Shown piece by piece: positions 53,870 through 62,939 of a DNA stretch of 64,000 nt (its first letter is position 1; every line of letters starts with the position of its first letter). The notes under the pieces were generated by a model, which was not told the origin of the DNA, ran no database searches, and saw only the letters and a program-made list of their open reading frames with translations. Source of the stretch: GMQP-bins7 sp963776565 (GTDB lineage: Bacteria > Actinomycetota > Thermoleophilia > Gaiellales > Gaiellaceae); the NCBI GenBank assembly GCA_963776565.1, contig CAVZNF010000015.1, positions 558,001 to 622,000 of the forward strand, given 5' to 3'. The position numbers and the translations under genes are program-made.

Positions 53870-55381
53870 GTGTCGAAAGCCGCTCCGCCGGCGGAGACGT
53901 CGCATCCTGCTCCGACGCAGGGCGCCTCGGGACGTGACGTTCGCGCCTCTCGCCTCTACCTGCTCTCGCGCGGGCCGATCCTCTCCGTCGTACGCCGCGT
54001 TCTTTCCGTGGCGGCGCTCGTCGTCCTGGACGTCATCGGGCTCGCGCTCGGGATCTACCTCGCGCTCGTCCTCCGCCAGGTCGTCACCGGCGACGGCGAC
54101 GTGCTCTGGAGCTTGCTCTGGCGCGAGGGACCGGCTGAATGGCTCAAGTTCGCCGCGCCGATCACCGTCCTCGTCTTCGCCCAGTCCGGGCTATACCGCC
54201 AGCGCGAGCTGAGGCCCGGCGCGGGTCGCATTGTCGCCTGCCTCATCGTCGTCGCCCTCATCGTGCTGGCCTTCGGGCTGGGGACGGGGTACGACTTCTC
54301 GACGTCCGGCCTCATCCCGACGTCCGTCGTCGCCAGCGCCGTGACGATCGGTCTTCTCCGAGCCGCATACGAGTCCGCATCGCTCGAGGTCATGCGTGCG
54401 GCCGGGATCAGACGGCGGGTCGTCCTCGTCGGCGCGGGTGAGAGTCTCATCCGGCTGAAGAGCTCGCTCGCTGCGGCGCGCAGCGGGCTCACCTACGAGT
54501 TCGTCGGAGTCGTCGCGCCGGAGGCCGTTCCGGGGTTCCGGCTGCTCGGGTCACGCGCTGAGCTCCCGCTCGTGCTCGATCAGGTGCGGCCCGACGAGGT
54601 GATCCTCACGGAGGCCGACTTCGACGAGCGAACGGTCCTCGAGGTCGTCGAGCAGGCACATCGTCAGGGGATCAAAGTTCGTCTCGCGCCCGATACGACC
54701 GAGCTCCTCGTTCAGCGTGGCGAGTACGTTCCGGGACAGGGGGCGCCGCTCTTCGAGCTTCGCCCGCCGGTCCTGACGGGCTGGGACTGGGCGGTGAAGC
54801 GAGGTTTCGACCTTCTCGTGAGCATCCTCGTCATCGTGATCGGGCTGCCGCTCTGGCTGCTCATCGCCGCTGCCGTCAAGGTCGGCTCGCGCGGCCCGAT
54901 CTTCTACGTCGACCGCCGGATCGGCGTCGGCGAGCGCGAGTTCGGGATGCTCAAGTTCCGGACGATGGTGGCCGAGGCGGCGACGCTGCAGCCGCGCCTC
55001 GAGGCCGAGAACGAGGCCGAGGGCGCGCTGTTCAAGATCCGTGACGATCCGCGTGTCACGCGCGTCGGCAGGTTCCTCCGCCGCTTCTCTCTGGACGAGA
55101 TTCCACAGGTCGTCAACGTGGTGAAGGGCGAGATGAGCCTCGTCGGACCGCGCCCGCTTCCGCTGCGTGACTACGAGCTCCTCGAGGATTGGCACCGAGC
55201 GCGGTATCGCGTGCTTCCGGGGATGACCGGCCTCTGGCAGATCTCGGGCAGGTCGGGGCTCTCGTTCGACGATCTCGTGCGGCTCGACTTCACGTACCTC
55301 GAGAACTGGTCGATCTGGCTCGACGTCACGATCATCGCGAAGACCATTCCGGCCGTCATCGCGCGGCGTGGTGCGTACTGA
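53870..55381 (+). CDS. Long phosphoglycosyl transferase (WbaP/WcaJ-type polyprenyl glycosylphosphotransferase)
   Basis: This 503-residue initiating enzyme has an N-terminal membrane bundle of about four helices, a Rossmann-like middle domain (RRVVLVGAGESLIRLK) and a C-terminal sugar-transferase domain with KRGFDLLVSILVIVIGLPLW, MLKFRTM, the catalytic SLDEIPQVVNVVKGEMSLVG and PGMTGLWQISGRS. It links a sugar-1-phosphate to undecaprenyl phosphate. With the short enzyme at 33283 the window encodes two chain-initiating activities, which points to two separate glycans. The start GTG 53870 is set by the -10-like box; the longer frame overlaps the deacetylase. Confidence 0.9.
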   Translation: MSKAAPPAETSHPAPTQGASGRDVRASRLYLLSRGPILSVVRRVLSVAALVVLDVIGLALGIYLALVLRQVVTGDGDVLWSLLWREGPAEWLKFAAPITVLVFAQSGLYRQRELRPGAGRIVACLIVVALIVLAFGLGTGYDFSTSGLIPTSVVASAVTIGLLRAAYESASLEVMRAAGIRRRVVLVGAGESLIRLKSSLAAARSGLTYEFVGVVAPEAVPGFRLLGSRAELPLVLDQVRPDEVILTEADFDERTVLEVVEQAHRQGIKVRLAPDTTELLVQRGEYVPGQGAPLFELRPPVLTGWDWAVKRGFDLLVSILVIVIGLPLWLLIAAAVKVGSRGPIFYVDRRIGVGEREFGMLKFRTMVAEAATLQPRLEAENEAEGALFKIRDDPRVTRVGRFLRRFSLDEIPQVVNVVKGEMSLVGPRPLPLRDYELLEDWHRARYRVLPGMTGLWQISGRSGLSFDDLVRLDFTYLENWSIWLDVTIIAKTIPAVIARRGAY

Positions 55382-56587
55382 TGCGGACACCGAAGATCCT
55401 CGCTGCCGCCTCAGCGATCGACCTCGACTTCCGCTACGGCTGCACGCCGGCCTGGTGGCAGCTGTGGAAGGGGATGTACGAAGCCGGGGTCGACCTCGTG
55501 GTGACGCCGTATCGCGGGCGCCCGGTCGAGTCGCCGTGGTGGCGGACCGCGCCGAATCCCACATTTCGCGAGGGCGAGTCCTACCAGGCCGTCCGCGACG
55601 TGCTCGCGCGCGTGAAGGGCGACCGCTATCTGCGGCGGGCCGAGTCCAACCCGGACGAGTCGGCGCTCGACAAGCTCACTCGAGAGACGATCTCGCGCTG
55701 GGTGACGCCTCGCTGGAAGAAGCACCTCGAGACGCCTCGTCGAGACGGAGAAGCCCGACGCCGTCGTCGTCTTCACGATCCCGATGGCGCATCTCCGCGG
55801 CATCCCGGATGCCTTGCGCGAGCGCTTCGGCATCCCGATCGTCTTCTACGACGGCGACGTGCCGATGAGCCTGCCGGAGTACGGCGGCATGGACACGGGC
55901 TTCAACCCCTACCACGGTGCGGATCCGTGGGAGTACGACCTCGTGCTGTCGAACTCGGAGGGCGGGATCGGGAGGCTGCGCGAGCTGGGAGCACGCCGCG
56001 CCGAGGCGCTCTACTGGGGCGCCGACCCGGAGTTCTTCGCTCCCCAGGACGTCGAGAAGGAGGTCGACGTCTTCTTCTACGGCTACGGCGACAAGTTCCG
56101 GCGCGACTGGATGAAGGCCATGGTCGGCGAGCCCTCGCGCGTCGCGCCCGAGCTCGACTTCGCGCTCGGCGGTCTCGACTTCCAGGGTGACACCGGGGAG
56201 GCGCGGACGATCGGCGACATCCCGTTCAACCTGTTCGCTCGCGCGATCTCGGCGGCACGCGTCAACCTCAACATGACGCGCCGCCCGCACGCCACGGTGG
56301 CCGGCTCGTCGACCGCGCGACCGTTCGAGCTCGCTTCGTCCGGCGCCGCGATCGTCTCGAACCCGCACGAAGGGATCGAGCGCTGGTTCGAGCCAGGGCG
56401 CGAGCTCGTGATCGTCGAGAGCGCCGAGGATGCCGTGGCCGCGTACCGCGAGCTCGTCGCCGACCCCGGGCAGGCCGAGGAGATGGGGAGACGCGCCCGC
56501 GAGCGCGTGCTGGACGAGCACACGTATGCCCATCGCGCGCGGAGGCTCCTCGAGCTCGTCGGGCTCGAGGCCGGAGTCGCCGCGTGA
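55381..56587 (+). CDS. CgeB-like glycosyltransferase (Glyco_trans_1_2; one frameshift)
   Basis: After removal of one extra base near 55735 the protein is about 401 residues. The N-half has FRYGCTPAWWQLWKGMYEAG and KPDAVVVFTIPMAHLRGIP; the C-half has SNSEGGIGRLRELGARRAEA, VFFYGYGDKFRRDWMKAMVG, LNMTRRPHATVAGSSTARPF and SSGAAIVSNPHEGIERWFEP. The last segments match the GT-B C-terminal domain found in CgeB-type spore and surface-glycan transferases. The start ATG overlaps the previous stop (TGATG), and the end overlaps the next GT2. Confidence 0.76.
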
Positions 56588-57312
56588 GCGAAGGCCGGCT
56601 CGTCGCCATCGTCCCCGCGTGGAACGAGTCCGGCGCGATCGGTGGCGTCGTCGACGAGATCCGCGCCTTCGACGCGCGCATCGACGTCGTCGTCGTGGAC
56701 GACGCCTCCAGCGACGACACCGCGTCGGTCGCCCGAGCCCACGGCGCGACGGTGCTCGGGCTGCCGTTCAACGTCGGCATCGGCGGCGCGGTGCAGACGG
56801 GGTTCCGGTACGCGCGTGACGAGGGGTACGAGGTCGCCGTTCGCCTGGACGGAGACGGGCAGCACGACGCCTCCGAGCTCGGGAAGCTCCTCGGCCCGAT
56901 TCACGCGGGCGACGCCGACTTCGTGGTCGGCTCGCGCTTCGTCGACCCGGGTGGGACGTATCGGCCGCCCTTCGCGCGCAGAGTCGGGATCGGCGTCTTC
57001 GCGCGACTCGTCTCCCTGCTCGGCGGGCAGCACGTGACCGACACGACCTCCGGCTTCGCCGCGCTCAACCGCGCCGGAATCGAGCTCTTCGCCGTCGAGT
57101 ATCCGCACGACTATCCGGAGGTGGAGGCCACGCTCGTCGCGTTGCGCAGCGGGCTACGGCTGAGGCAGGTGCAGGTCGACATGCGCGAGCGGCAGGCCGG
57201 GACCTCGTCGATCACGTTCGTCCGGTCGCTCTACTACATCGTCAAGGTCATGCTCGCCCTGCTCGTGGCCAGCCTCCGGCGCTATCCGCGGCTCGAGACC
57301 GCTCGCCGATGA
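56584..57312 (+). CDS. GT2 polyprenyl-phosphate glycosyltransferase
   Basis: This intact 242-residue GT2 enzyme has LVAIVPAWNESGAIGGVVDE, DVVVVDDASSDDTASVA, VRLDGDGQHDASEL (DxD motif) and DTTSGFAALNRAGIELF. It lacks C-terminal membrane helices but is coupled by ATGA to a DUF2304 membrane protein. GT2 plus DUF2304 is a recurrent pair in which the small membrane protein is thought to assist transfer of a sugar to polyprenyl phosphate. It probably supplies a lipid-linked sugar to a GT-C enzyme such as the converging gene downstream. Confidence 0.84.
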   Translation: MSEGRLVAIVPAWNESGAIGGVVDEIRAFDARIDVVVVDDASSDDTASVARAHGATVLGLPFNVGIGGAVQTGFRYARDEGYEVAVRLDGDGQHDASELGKLLGPIHAGDADFVVGSRFVDPGGTYRPPFARRVGIGVFARLVSLLGGQHVTDTTSGFAALNRAGIELFAVEYPHDYPEVEATLVALRSGLRLRQVQVDMRERQAGTSSITFVRSLYYIVKVMLALLVASLRRYPRLETARR

Positions 57313-57671
57313 CTCCGATTCGCGCGTCGATCGCCGGCGCCGTCGCCTCGATCATCCTGATCCTCGTCGTCGTCGAGCTCGTCCGGGGGCGGCGGCTGAA
57401 GGAGCGGTATGCGCTGCTCTGGCTCGCGACGGGAGTCGTCCTGCTCGTCCTCTCCCTCTGGCGCGAGGGCCTGAACACGATCGCCGGCTGGCTCGGCGTG
57501 ACGAGCTACCCGCCGGCCGTGCTCTTCGCGGTCGCGACGCTCTTCATCTTCCTCGTGCTCCTGCACTACTCGACGGTCATCTCGCGGCTCACCGACGAGA
57601 ACGTCGATCTCGCGCAGCGGATCGCACTGCTCGAGGAGCGGCTCAGCCGCGAACGGCGACCGGAAGGCTGA
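57309..57671 (+). CDS. DUF2304 small membrane protein
   Basis: This 120-residue protein has three hydrophobic helices (IAGAVASIILILVVVELVRG, ALLWLATGVVLLVLSLW, AVLFAVATLFIFLVLLHY) and a C-terminal heptad-like tail (ENVDLAQRIALLEERLSRE). Length and topology match DUF2304 proteins, which accompany GT2 polyprenyl-phosphate glycosyltransferases. The start ATG 57309 overlaps the GT2 stop. The last 29 bases overlap the converging GT-C gene. Confidence 0.85.
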   Translation: MTPIRASIAGAVASIILILVVVELVRGRRLKERYALLWLATGVVLLVLSLWREGLNTIAGWLGVTSYPPAVLFAVATLFIFLVLLHYSTVISRLTDENVDLAQRIALLEERLSRERRPEG

Positions 57672-59336
57672 AGGCGAAGACGTCCCCGGCCTCCGGGTCG
57701 TCGATCCAGTTCGTGCCGACGCCCACGCGGTAGGTCGCCGTCGGCGGCGCGGAGTCGTCGACGAACGAGAGGTCTCGCGTCGTCGCGATCGGCTCGCTGC
57801 GCAGCAGGCAGTACCAGGCGACGTCGCCGGAGAGGAGGCACTCGTGTCGTCGCCCGGCCCGTCGTGGCGATAGACGCGGTAGAAGACGTCGGCGCGCCAC
57901 GGCTCCGCCGCTCGTCCACGTGAGTCGTCGAGCCGAGCCGTCGCGCTCGCACGTCGAACTGCGACGCCGTCGTCGACGGGCGTGAGGATGTTCCCGCCCT
58001 CGAAGTCCTGGACGACGGATGTCGTCGGCGGCGGCTCCGAGCGGCGACGAGAGCACGATCGCGACGCCGGGGATGCAGGACGGTCGCGACGGCTGCGACG
58101 GCGATCCAGCGAGGCGCGACGCTCGCGCTCGACGACCGGCGTCGCACGCGTTCACCGAGTCGTCGCGCCAACGTCGGCACCAGGAGCGGGATCGACGCGA
58201 ACAGCAGCAGGTACGCCGGCCAGGCGGGCATGAGCAGGCGCCAGAACGTGTTCGCCTCGATGTCCGCTCGCTCGGAGAAGCCCTTCACGACGAGGAAGGC
58301 CCGAGCCACCCCGCGAGCAACGCCGCGATCGCGCCGCGGCGCACGCGAACGACGGCGATGAGGCCAGCGAACGGCGCCCACTGCGCGAGCCGCGCGCTCC
58401 AGAAGAACTCGCGCAGGTGAGTCCATCTGCATGCGCCAGTGGTCGAAGTCGAGTTGGAAGTAGCGGTCGAGCTTGAGGTCGAGCGCCAGAGGCCGCGTGC
58501 CCGCCGCGAGCCTCGTCTGCTCGAGCGCGAACGCGGGGATCTCACCGAGCCCTCGCACCTTCCAGAAGCAGGAGGACGAGGAGCGCGGGAACGATCGCCG
58601 CGCCGCACGCGAGCCCTTCGCGCCAGCGGCGTGCGACGACGTACGCCAGCACGGCACCGCCGGCGACGAGCAGGTTCGGCGGCTTGAGTGCCGCCGCGCG
58701 CGCCGATCAGGACGCCGGCGAGCACGGCATCGCGTGACCCGGCCCGGCGAAGCGAGCGCACGACGAAGAGCACGGCGGCGAGCGACGAGCACCATCGAGG
58801 GGAAGTCCGCCATCGCCGTGAGCCCGAGCGCCTGCGGGAGGAACTGCTCGCTCCAGCGCTCGTGGTAGCGATCGACGAAGAGCGGGATCACCGCGAACGG
58901 AGCGACCACCCACAGCAGCGACGCCCAGTAGCCGAGCAGGCGACCGCCGATGTGCGACGCGATCCCGTAGACGCAGAGCAGCGCGACCGGGCCGAGGACG
59001 AGCACCTGCGCGACGACGAGCGCGGGAAGCGCCTGCACGTACGTCGGGCCGGTCGCCCAGGTGACGGGCGCCTGGACGGCAGGCCAGAGGTAGCCGATCT
59101 CGGTCGGCGGGAGGTCGCGCTGGCCGAGGAGCCAGCCCGTCGTCGTCATCCAGATCTGGTCGCCGCCCTGGAACCAGACCCAGCCGTTGTGGGCGACCGA
59201 GAGCGCGAGGACGAGGGTCGCCGCAATCTGCGCGGCGATCGAGCGTTCCGAGAACCGCGCGCGGCCGCTCGAGCAGGCGATCGACCGTGCGTCCGCCCCA
59301 GCGCGCAGCGGCGAGGACGCTACGTCGTGCCGACAC
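57643..59336 (-). CDS. Membrane GT-C-like glycosyltransferase (at least six frameshifts)
   Basis: Segments in three frames build a polytopic protein of roughly 555 residues: AAQIAATLVLALSVAHNGWV, WFQGGDQIWMTTTGWLLGQ (loop with an acidic residue after helix 1), GYLWPAVQAPVTWATGPTYV, HIGGRLLGYWASLLWVVAPF, FWRLLMPAWPAYLLLFASIP and the soluble end VGVGTNWIDDPEAGDVFAFS. This fits GT-C enzymes using polyprenyl-linked sugars. Breaks lie near 59270, 58790, 58690, 58410, 58300 and 58000-57840. The start GTG 59336 overlaps the epimerase-type gene by 17 bases; the end converges on DUF2304 with a 29-base overlap. Confidence 0.58.
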
Positions 59337-60244
59337 CCGCGACCGCCGTGCGGTACCACGCGACGGTGCGCTCGATCCCCTCGCGCAGCGATGTCTTCGC
59401 CTCGAACCCGAAGAGCTCCCGGGCGCGCGTGGCGTCCACGCTTCGCCTCGGCTGGCCGTTCGGCTTCGACGAGTCCCAGGTGATGCCGCCCTCGTACCCG
59501 GTCACGTCGGCGATCAGCTCCGCGAGCTCGCGGATGGAGATCTCGCGCGCCGCGCCGAGATTGACCGGATCCGCGCCGTCGTATCGCTCCGCAGCCAGGA
59601 CGAGGCCGTCGACGCAGTCGTCGACGTAGAGGAACTCCCGCGTCGGCGAGCCGTCGCCCCACAGCACGACCTCGTTCTCGGCCTCGACCATCTTCCGGAT
59701 CAGCGCCGGGATGACGTGAGAGGTCTCGAGGTCGAAGTTGTCGCGCGGCCCGTACAGGTTCGTGGGAAGCAGGAAGATCGCGTCGAGTCCGTACTGCTCG
59801 CGGTACGCCTGAGCCCCGACGAGGACGGCCTTCTTCGCGACGCCGTACGGCGCGTTCGTCTCCTCCGGGTAGCCGTTCCAGAGCTCGTCCTCGCTGAACG
59901 GCACCGAAGCGAACTTCGGGTAGGCGCAGACAGTCCCGACGATGACGAGCTTCGGCGTCGCGTGGAGCCGCGCCTGCTCGAGGACATTGGCGCCCATCGT
60001 GAGGTTCGCGAACCAGTAGCGGCCGGGATTCGCGCGGTTCGCGCCGATGCCGCCGACCTCGGCCGCGAGGTGGAACACGAGCTCGGCCTCGGCATCGCCG
60101 AACATGCGGGCGGTGTCGTCCATCGAGGTGAGGTCGTAGTCGGCGCTGCGGGCGACGACGACCTCGTGACCGTCGGCCTGGAGGCGCTCGACGAGGTGGG
60201 ATCCGAGGAATCCTCCGCCGCCGGTGACGATGGACGCGGCTCAC
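59320..60244 (-). CDS. GDP-L-fucose-synthase-like epimerase/reductase (frame repaired at the start)
   Basis: This extended SDR of about 307 residues has VTGGGGFLGSHLVERLQ, LAAEVGGIGANRANPG, GTVCAYPKFASVPFSEDELW, with the Cys of the epimerase site, and NAPYGVAKKAVLVGA with the YxxxK pair. These are the hallmarks of GDP-4-keto-6-deoxymannose 3,5-epimerase/4-reductase. One extra C near 60232 separates the start from the rest. GTG 60244 is preferred because removing one base restores VSRVIVTGGGG; GTG 60278, which overlaps the dehydratase stop, is the alternative. With the dehydratase upstream it should make a GDP-6-deoxyhexose. Confidence 0.82.
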
Positions 60245-60287
60245 GGCGTGCTGCTGCTGAGCTAGTGACCTTGCTCACGGCGTGCTG
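60240..60287. repeat. 14-base direct repeat at the dehydratase/Fcl junction
   Basis: CTCACGGCGTGCTG occurs at 60240-60253 and 60274-60287. On the coding (minus) strand each copy carries a GTGAGC start context, so the repeat duplicates the translational start region of the Fcl-like gene. Confidence 0.6.
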
Positions 60288-61420
60288 AGCGGTGTGCCGG
60301 TCGAAAGCCAGTCGACGCGGCCGATCCAGCGCTCGCGGTTCGCGGCGTACCAGCGGATCGTCTCGAGCACACCCTCCTCCCAGGACACGCGCGGCTGCCA
60401 GCCGGTCTCCGACGTGAGCTTCTCGTGCCCGACGCGGAGCGCGAGCACCTCGCTCGAGCCTGGGCGGTGCCTCGACGCCGTCGAGACGACCTCGCGGCCG
60501 GCGGGCCAGAAGCCCTCGGCCTCCCCGACGCGGAGGATGAGGTCGACCCAGTCGCGCATCGAGATGTTCTCGCCCTGGCCGTAGACGTAGACGTCGCCCG
60601 GTGTTCCTTGCGCGGCGACGGTCAGGTGGCCGCGCACGCCGTCCGTGCAGAAGCAGAAGTCGCGCAGCGGATCGAGCGCGCCGAGCTCGATCGTCTCGCG
60701 CGTGAGCGCCTGCGTGATGATCGTCCCCGTCACGTAGCGCGGGTTCTGGCGCGGCCCGTAGTTGTTGAACATCCGCGTGACGACGCCCGGCACGCCGAAG
60801 GCGTCGTAGTAGTTCATCGTCAGGAAGTCCGCCGCGACCTTCGCCGTCGCGTAGATCGACTTCGGGTTGATGGGCGAGCGCTCGTGGAGGATGAGGCCGC
60901 CGTCGTCGTCGAAGTCGTGATGGTCTGAAACTGCCTCGCGCACGTTCCCGTACTCCTCCGACGTGCCGGCGGTGTCGAACTTCTCGAGCTCGAGGCCGGC
61001 GTCGACGACCGCCTGCAGGAGGTTGAGCGTTCCGAGGACGTTCGCCGCGACGGTCTCGTACGGCCGGTGCCAGGACTCGCCGACGTGCGCCTGCGCGCCG
61101 AGGTGGAAGACGTACGGGCGATCGGCTGCGCTCTCCTTGAGCTCGCGCACGAGGTAGTCGACCGACGTGCGGTCGGTGAGGTCTGCGAAGTGCACCTTCA
61201 GCCGGTTGCGCAGGTGCCCGATGTTGTTGAGCGCGCCGCTCGACGTCGCGCGGACGAATGCGTGAACGGTGGCGCCGAGCTCCACGAGCGCATCCGTGAG
61301 ATGCGAGCCCATGAACCCGTCCGCGCCGGTCACGAGGACGGTGCGACCCTCGTAGGCATCCCCGAACTCGCTGCGGAGGCCGTCGAGCGCGGCGCCTGTC
61401 CAGAGGGTGTCGTTCGGCAT
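60275..61420 (-). CDS. NAD-dependent GDP-mannose 4,6-dehydratase-like enzyme
   Basis: This intact 381-residue extended SDR has VLVTGADGFMGSHLTDALVE near residue 28, FHLGAQAHVGESWHRPYETV, TAGTSEEYGNV with the catalytic Thr and Glu region, YATAKVAADF as YxxxK, and NNYGPRQNPRYVTGTII. It belongs to the sugar-nucleotide 4,6-dehydratases. The downstream Fcl-like gene makes GDP-mannose the likeliest substrate, although the N-terminus also resembles UDP-GlcNAc 4,6-dehydratases of nonulosonate pathways. The start is ATG 61420; the longer in-frame extension overlaps the divergent flippase and is rejected. Confidence 0.8.
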   Translation of the reverse strand: MPNDTLWTGAALDGLRSEFGDAYEGRTVLVTGADGFMGSHLTDALVELGATVHAFVRATSSGALNNIGHLRNRLKVHFADLTDRTSVDYLVRELKESAADRPYVFHLGAQAHVGESWHRPYETVAANVLGTLNLLQAVVDAGLELEKFDTAGTSEEYGNVREAVSDHHDFDDDGGLILHERSPINPKSIYATAKVAADFLTMNYYDAFGVPGVVTRMFNNYGPRQNPRYVTGTIITQALTRETIELGALDPLRDFCFCTDGVRGHLTVAAQGTPGDVYVYGQGENISMRDWVDLILRVGEAEGFWPAGREVVSTASRHRPGSSEVLALRVGHEKLTSETGWQPRVSWEEGVLETIRWYAANRERWIGRVDWLSTGTPLSTP

Positions 61421-61426
61421 GGTCCG

Positions 61427-61432
61427 TACGCT
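61427..61432 (+). promoter_or_regulatory. -10-like box for MurJ/Wzx-like flippase gene
   Basis: TACGCT, 9 bases before GTG 61442, in the 21-base gap between divergent genes. Confidence 0.45.
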
Positions 61433-61441
61433 TCCGCGTCG

Positions 61442-62939
61442 GTGGCCAAGCGTACAGACTCGTCCGGCCTGGGCTCCCTGGCGAGTGCGGCGCTCACCGC
61501 GGCGTCGACACTCATCGTGACGGGCTTCGCCGCCGTCGTCGGCGTCGTCATCGCGCACGAGTTCGGCCGTACGGAGGAGACGGACGGTTTCTTCGCCGCG
61601 TACGGCGTCTACATCGTCGTCGTGCTCGCGTCGCAGGCGATTCGCGTGGCGGTGCTGCCCTCGCTCGCCCGCGCTCGAGCGGAGCGCCGACTAGCGGGAG
61701 CCGTCGCCGGATTCGCGCACGGCGCTCGCCGTCGTCTCGCTTCCTCTGCTGCTCGTCGGCGTGGGCGGCGCGGGAGCGATCGCAGATCTGCTCACGGGCT
61801 CGGGCTCGGCTGCCGCCCGAGACGTCTGCGCCGACGCGCTGCGCTGGCTCGTCCCTGCGGCGATCGCGCATCTCTTCGCGGGGCTCGCGGCGAGCGGCCT
61901 CGCCGCGCTCGACGACTACGCGACGGCCGCGCTCGGGTATGCGCTCGGAAGCACAGCCGCGCTGACGATGATCCTGACCCGGGTCGACGACGACGGAATC
62001 GCGGCGCTGTGGTGGGGCGTCGCCCTCAACGGCGCGATCTCGCTCGCCGTGCCCGTCGTCGGACTCGCGTGGCGGGCGCTGCGGGTCGCGGATGCCGGCG
62101 GGAGCGGTTCGCCCGACCGGACCTCCGCTGCGATCCCGGCTCGGGATCTTCGCGACGGCTGCCGCTCTCCCGATCGCGCTCCAGCTGCTCTACGTCATCT
62201 GCCTGCCCTTCGCCGGCCGCGTCGAGCCCGGAGCGGTGACGAGCTTCGGTTACGCGTATCTCGCCGCGGCGAGCCTCGTCTCGATCACGGCGTTCTCCAT
62301 CGGCCTCGTCTCGTCGGTGCCGCTGACCCGCATCGGCCTCGGCGAGGGCGCGGTGGCGCGGCATGTGACGTCGTCGGCATGGGTTGCGCTTGACCCTGAT
62401 CGGAGCTGCCGTCGGCGCCTTCGCGGTCGCCGGCGGCGCGATCATCGAACACGTTCTCGGCGACGCGTATGGAGGCGACATCGGCGAGGAGGTCAGCCGG
62501 CTGATCGTCGTTCTCTCGCCGTGGATGGTCGTCTCGGTCGGCGTGAACGTCTCCTTTCCGCTCGCGTTCGTCGCCGAGCGGCTGCGGGCGCTGCCCGTGA
62601 TCGGAGCCGCTGCGCTCGCGGCGCAGGTGGTGTTGGCCTGGATCGGCTCGGAGCTCTTCGAGCTCGACGGCCTGGCCGTGGCTCTCGCGCTCTCCACGGG
62701 TGTCGTGCTCGTGGCGTTGCTCCGCGTAGCTCGGCGCTCTGGATGCCGGCTTGCGCGGGATCGCGCGAGCCGCCGCCGTCGTGGCGGCGCTGACCGCGGT
62801 TGCGTACCTGCCGGTCGGACTTCTCCTCGGGACGGTCGCCGCCGCCGTCGTCGGGAGCGCGGTCTACGTCGCGCTCGTCGCGCTCTGGCGACCGCGCCGA
62901 CTCACGGAGTCGTGGGGCTACCTCCGGGCGTTGCGCTAG
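61442..62939 (+). CDS. MurJ/Wzx-like lipid flippase (four frameshifts)
   Basis: This is a polytopic MOP-superfamily protein of about 495 residues. Its start, SGLGSLASAALTAASTLIVT followed by EFGRTEETDGFFAAYGVY, strongly recalls MurJ, in which the second part contacts the lipid headgroup. Later helices are SLPLLLVGVGGAGAIADLL, AAALPIALQLLYVICLPFAG, FGYAYLAAASLVSITAFSIG and IVVLSPWMVVSVGVNVSFPL. Frames change near 61720, 62100, 62385 and 62740. It may flip a second lipid-linked glycan, distinct from the Wzx-type protein at 44011. It converges on the last GT4 with a 38-base overlap. Confidence 0.68.

Noticed and set aside
57566..60244. An 892-codon leftward frame that could pass for one large protein
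   Set aside because: Its first part is arginine-rich shadow of the Fcl-like gene and its later parts alternate between coding and shadow segments of the GT-C gene.
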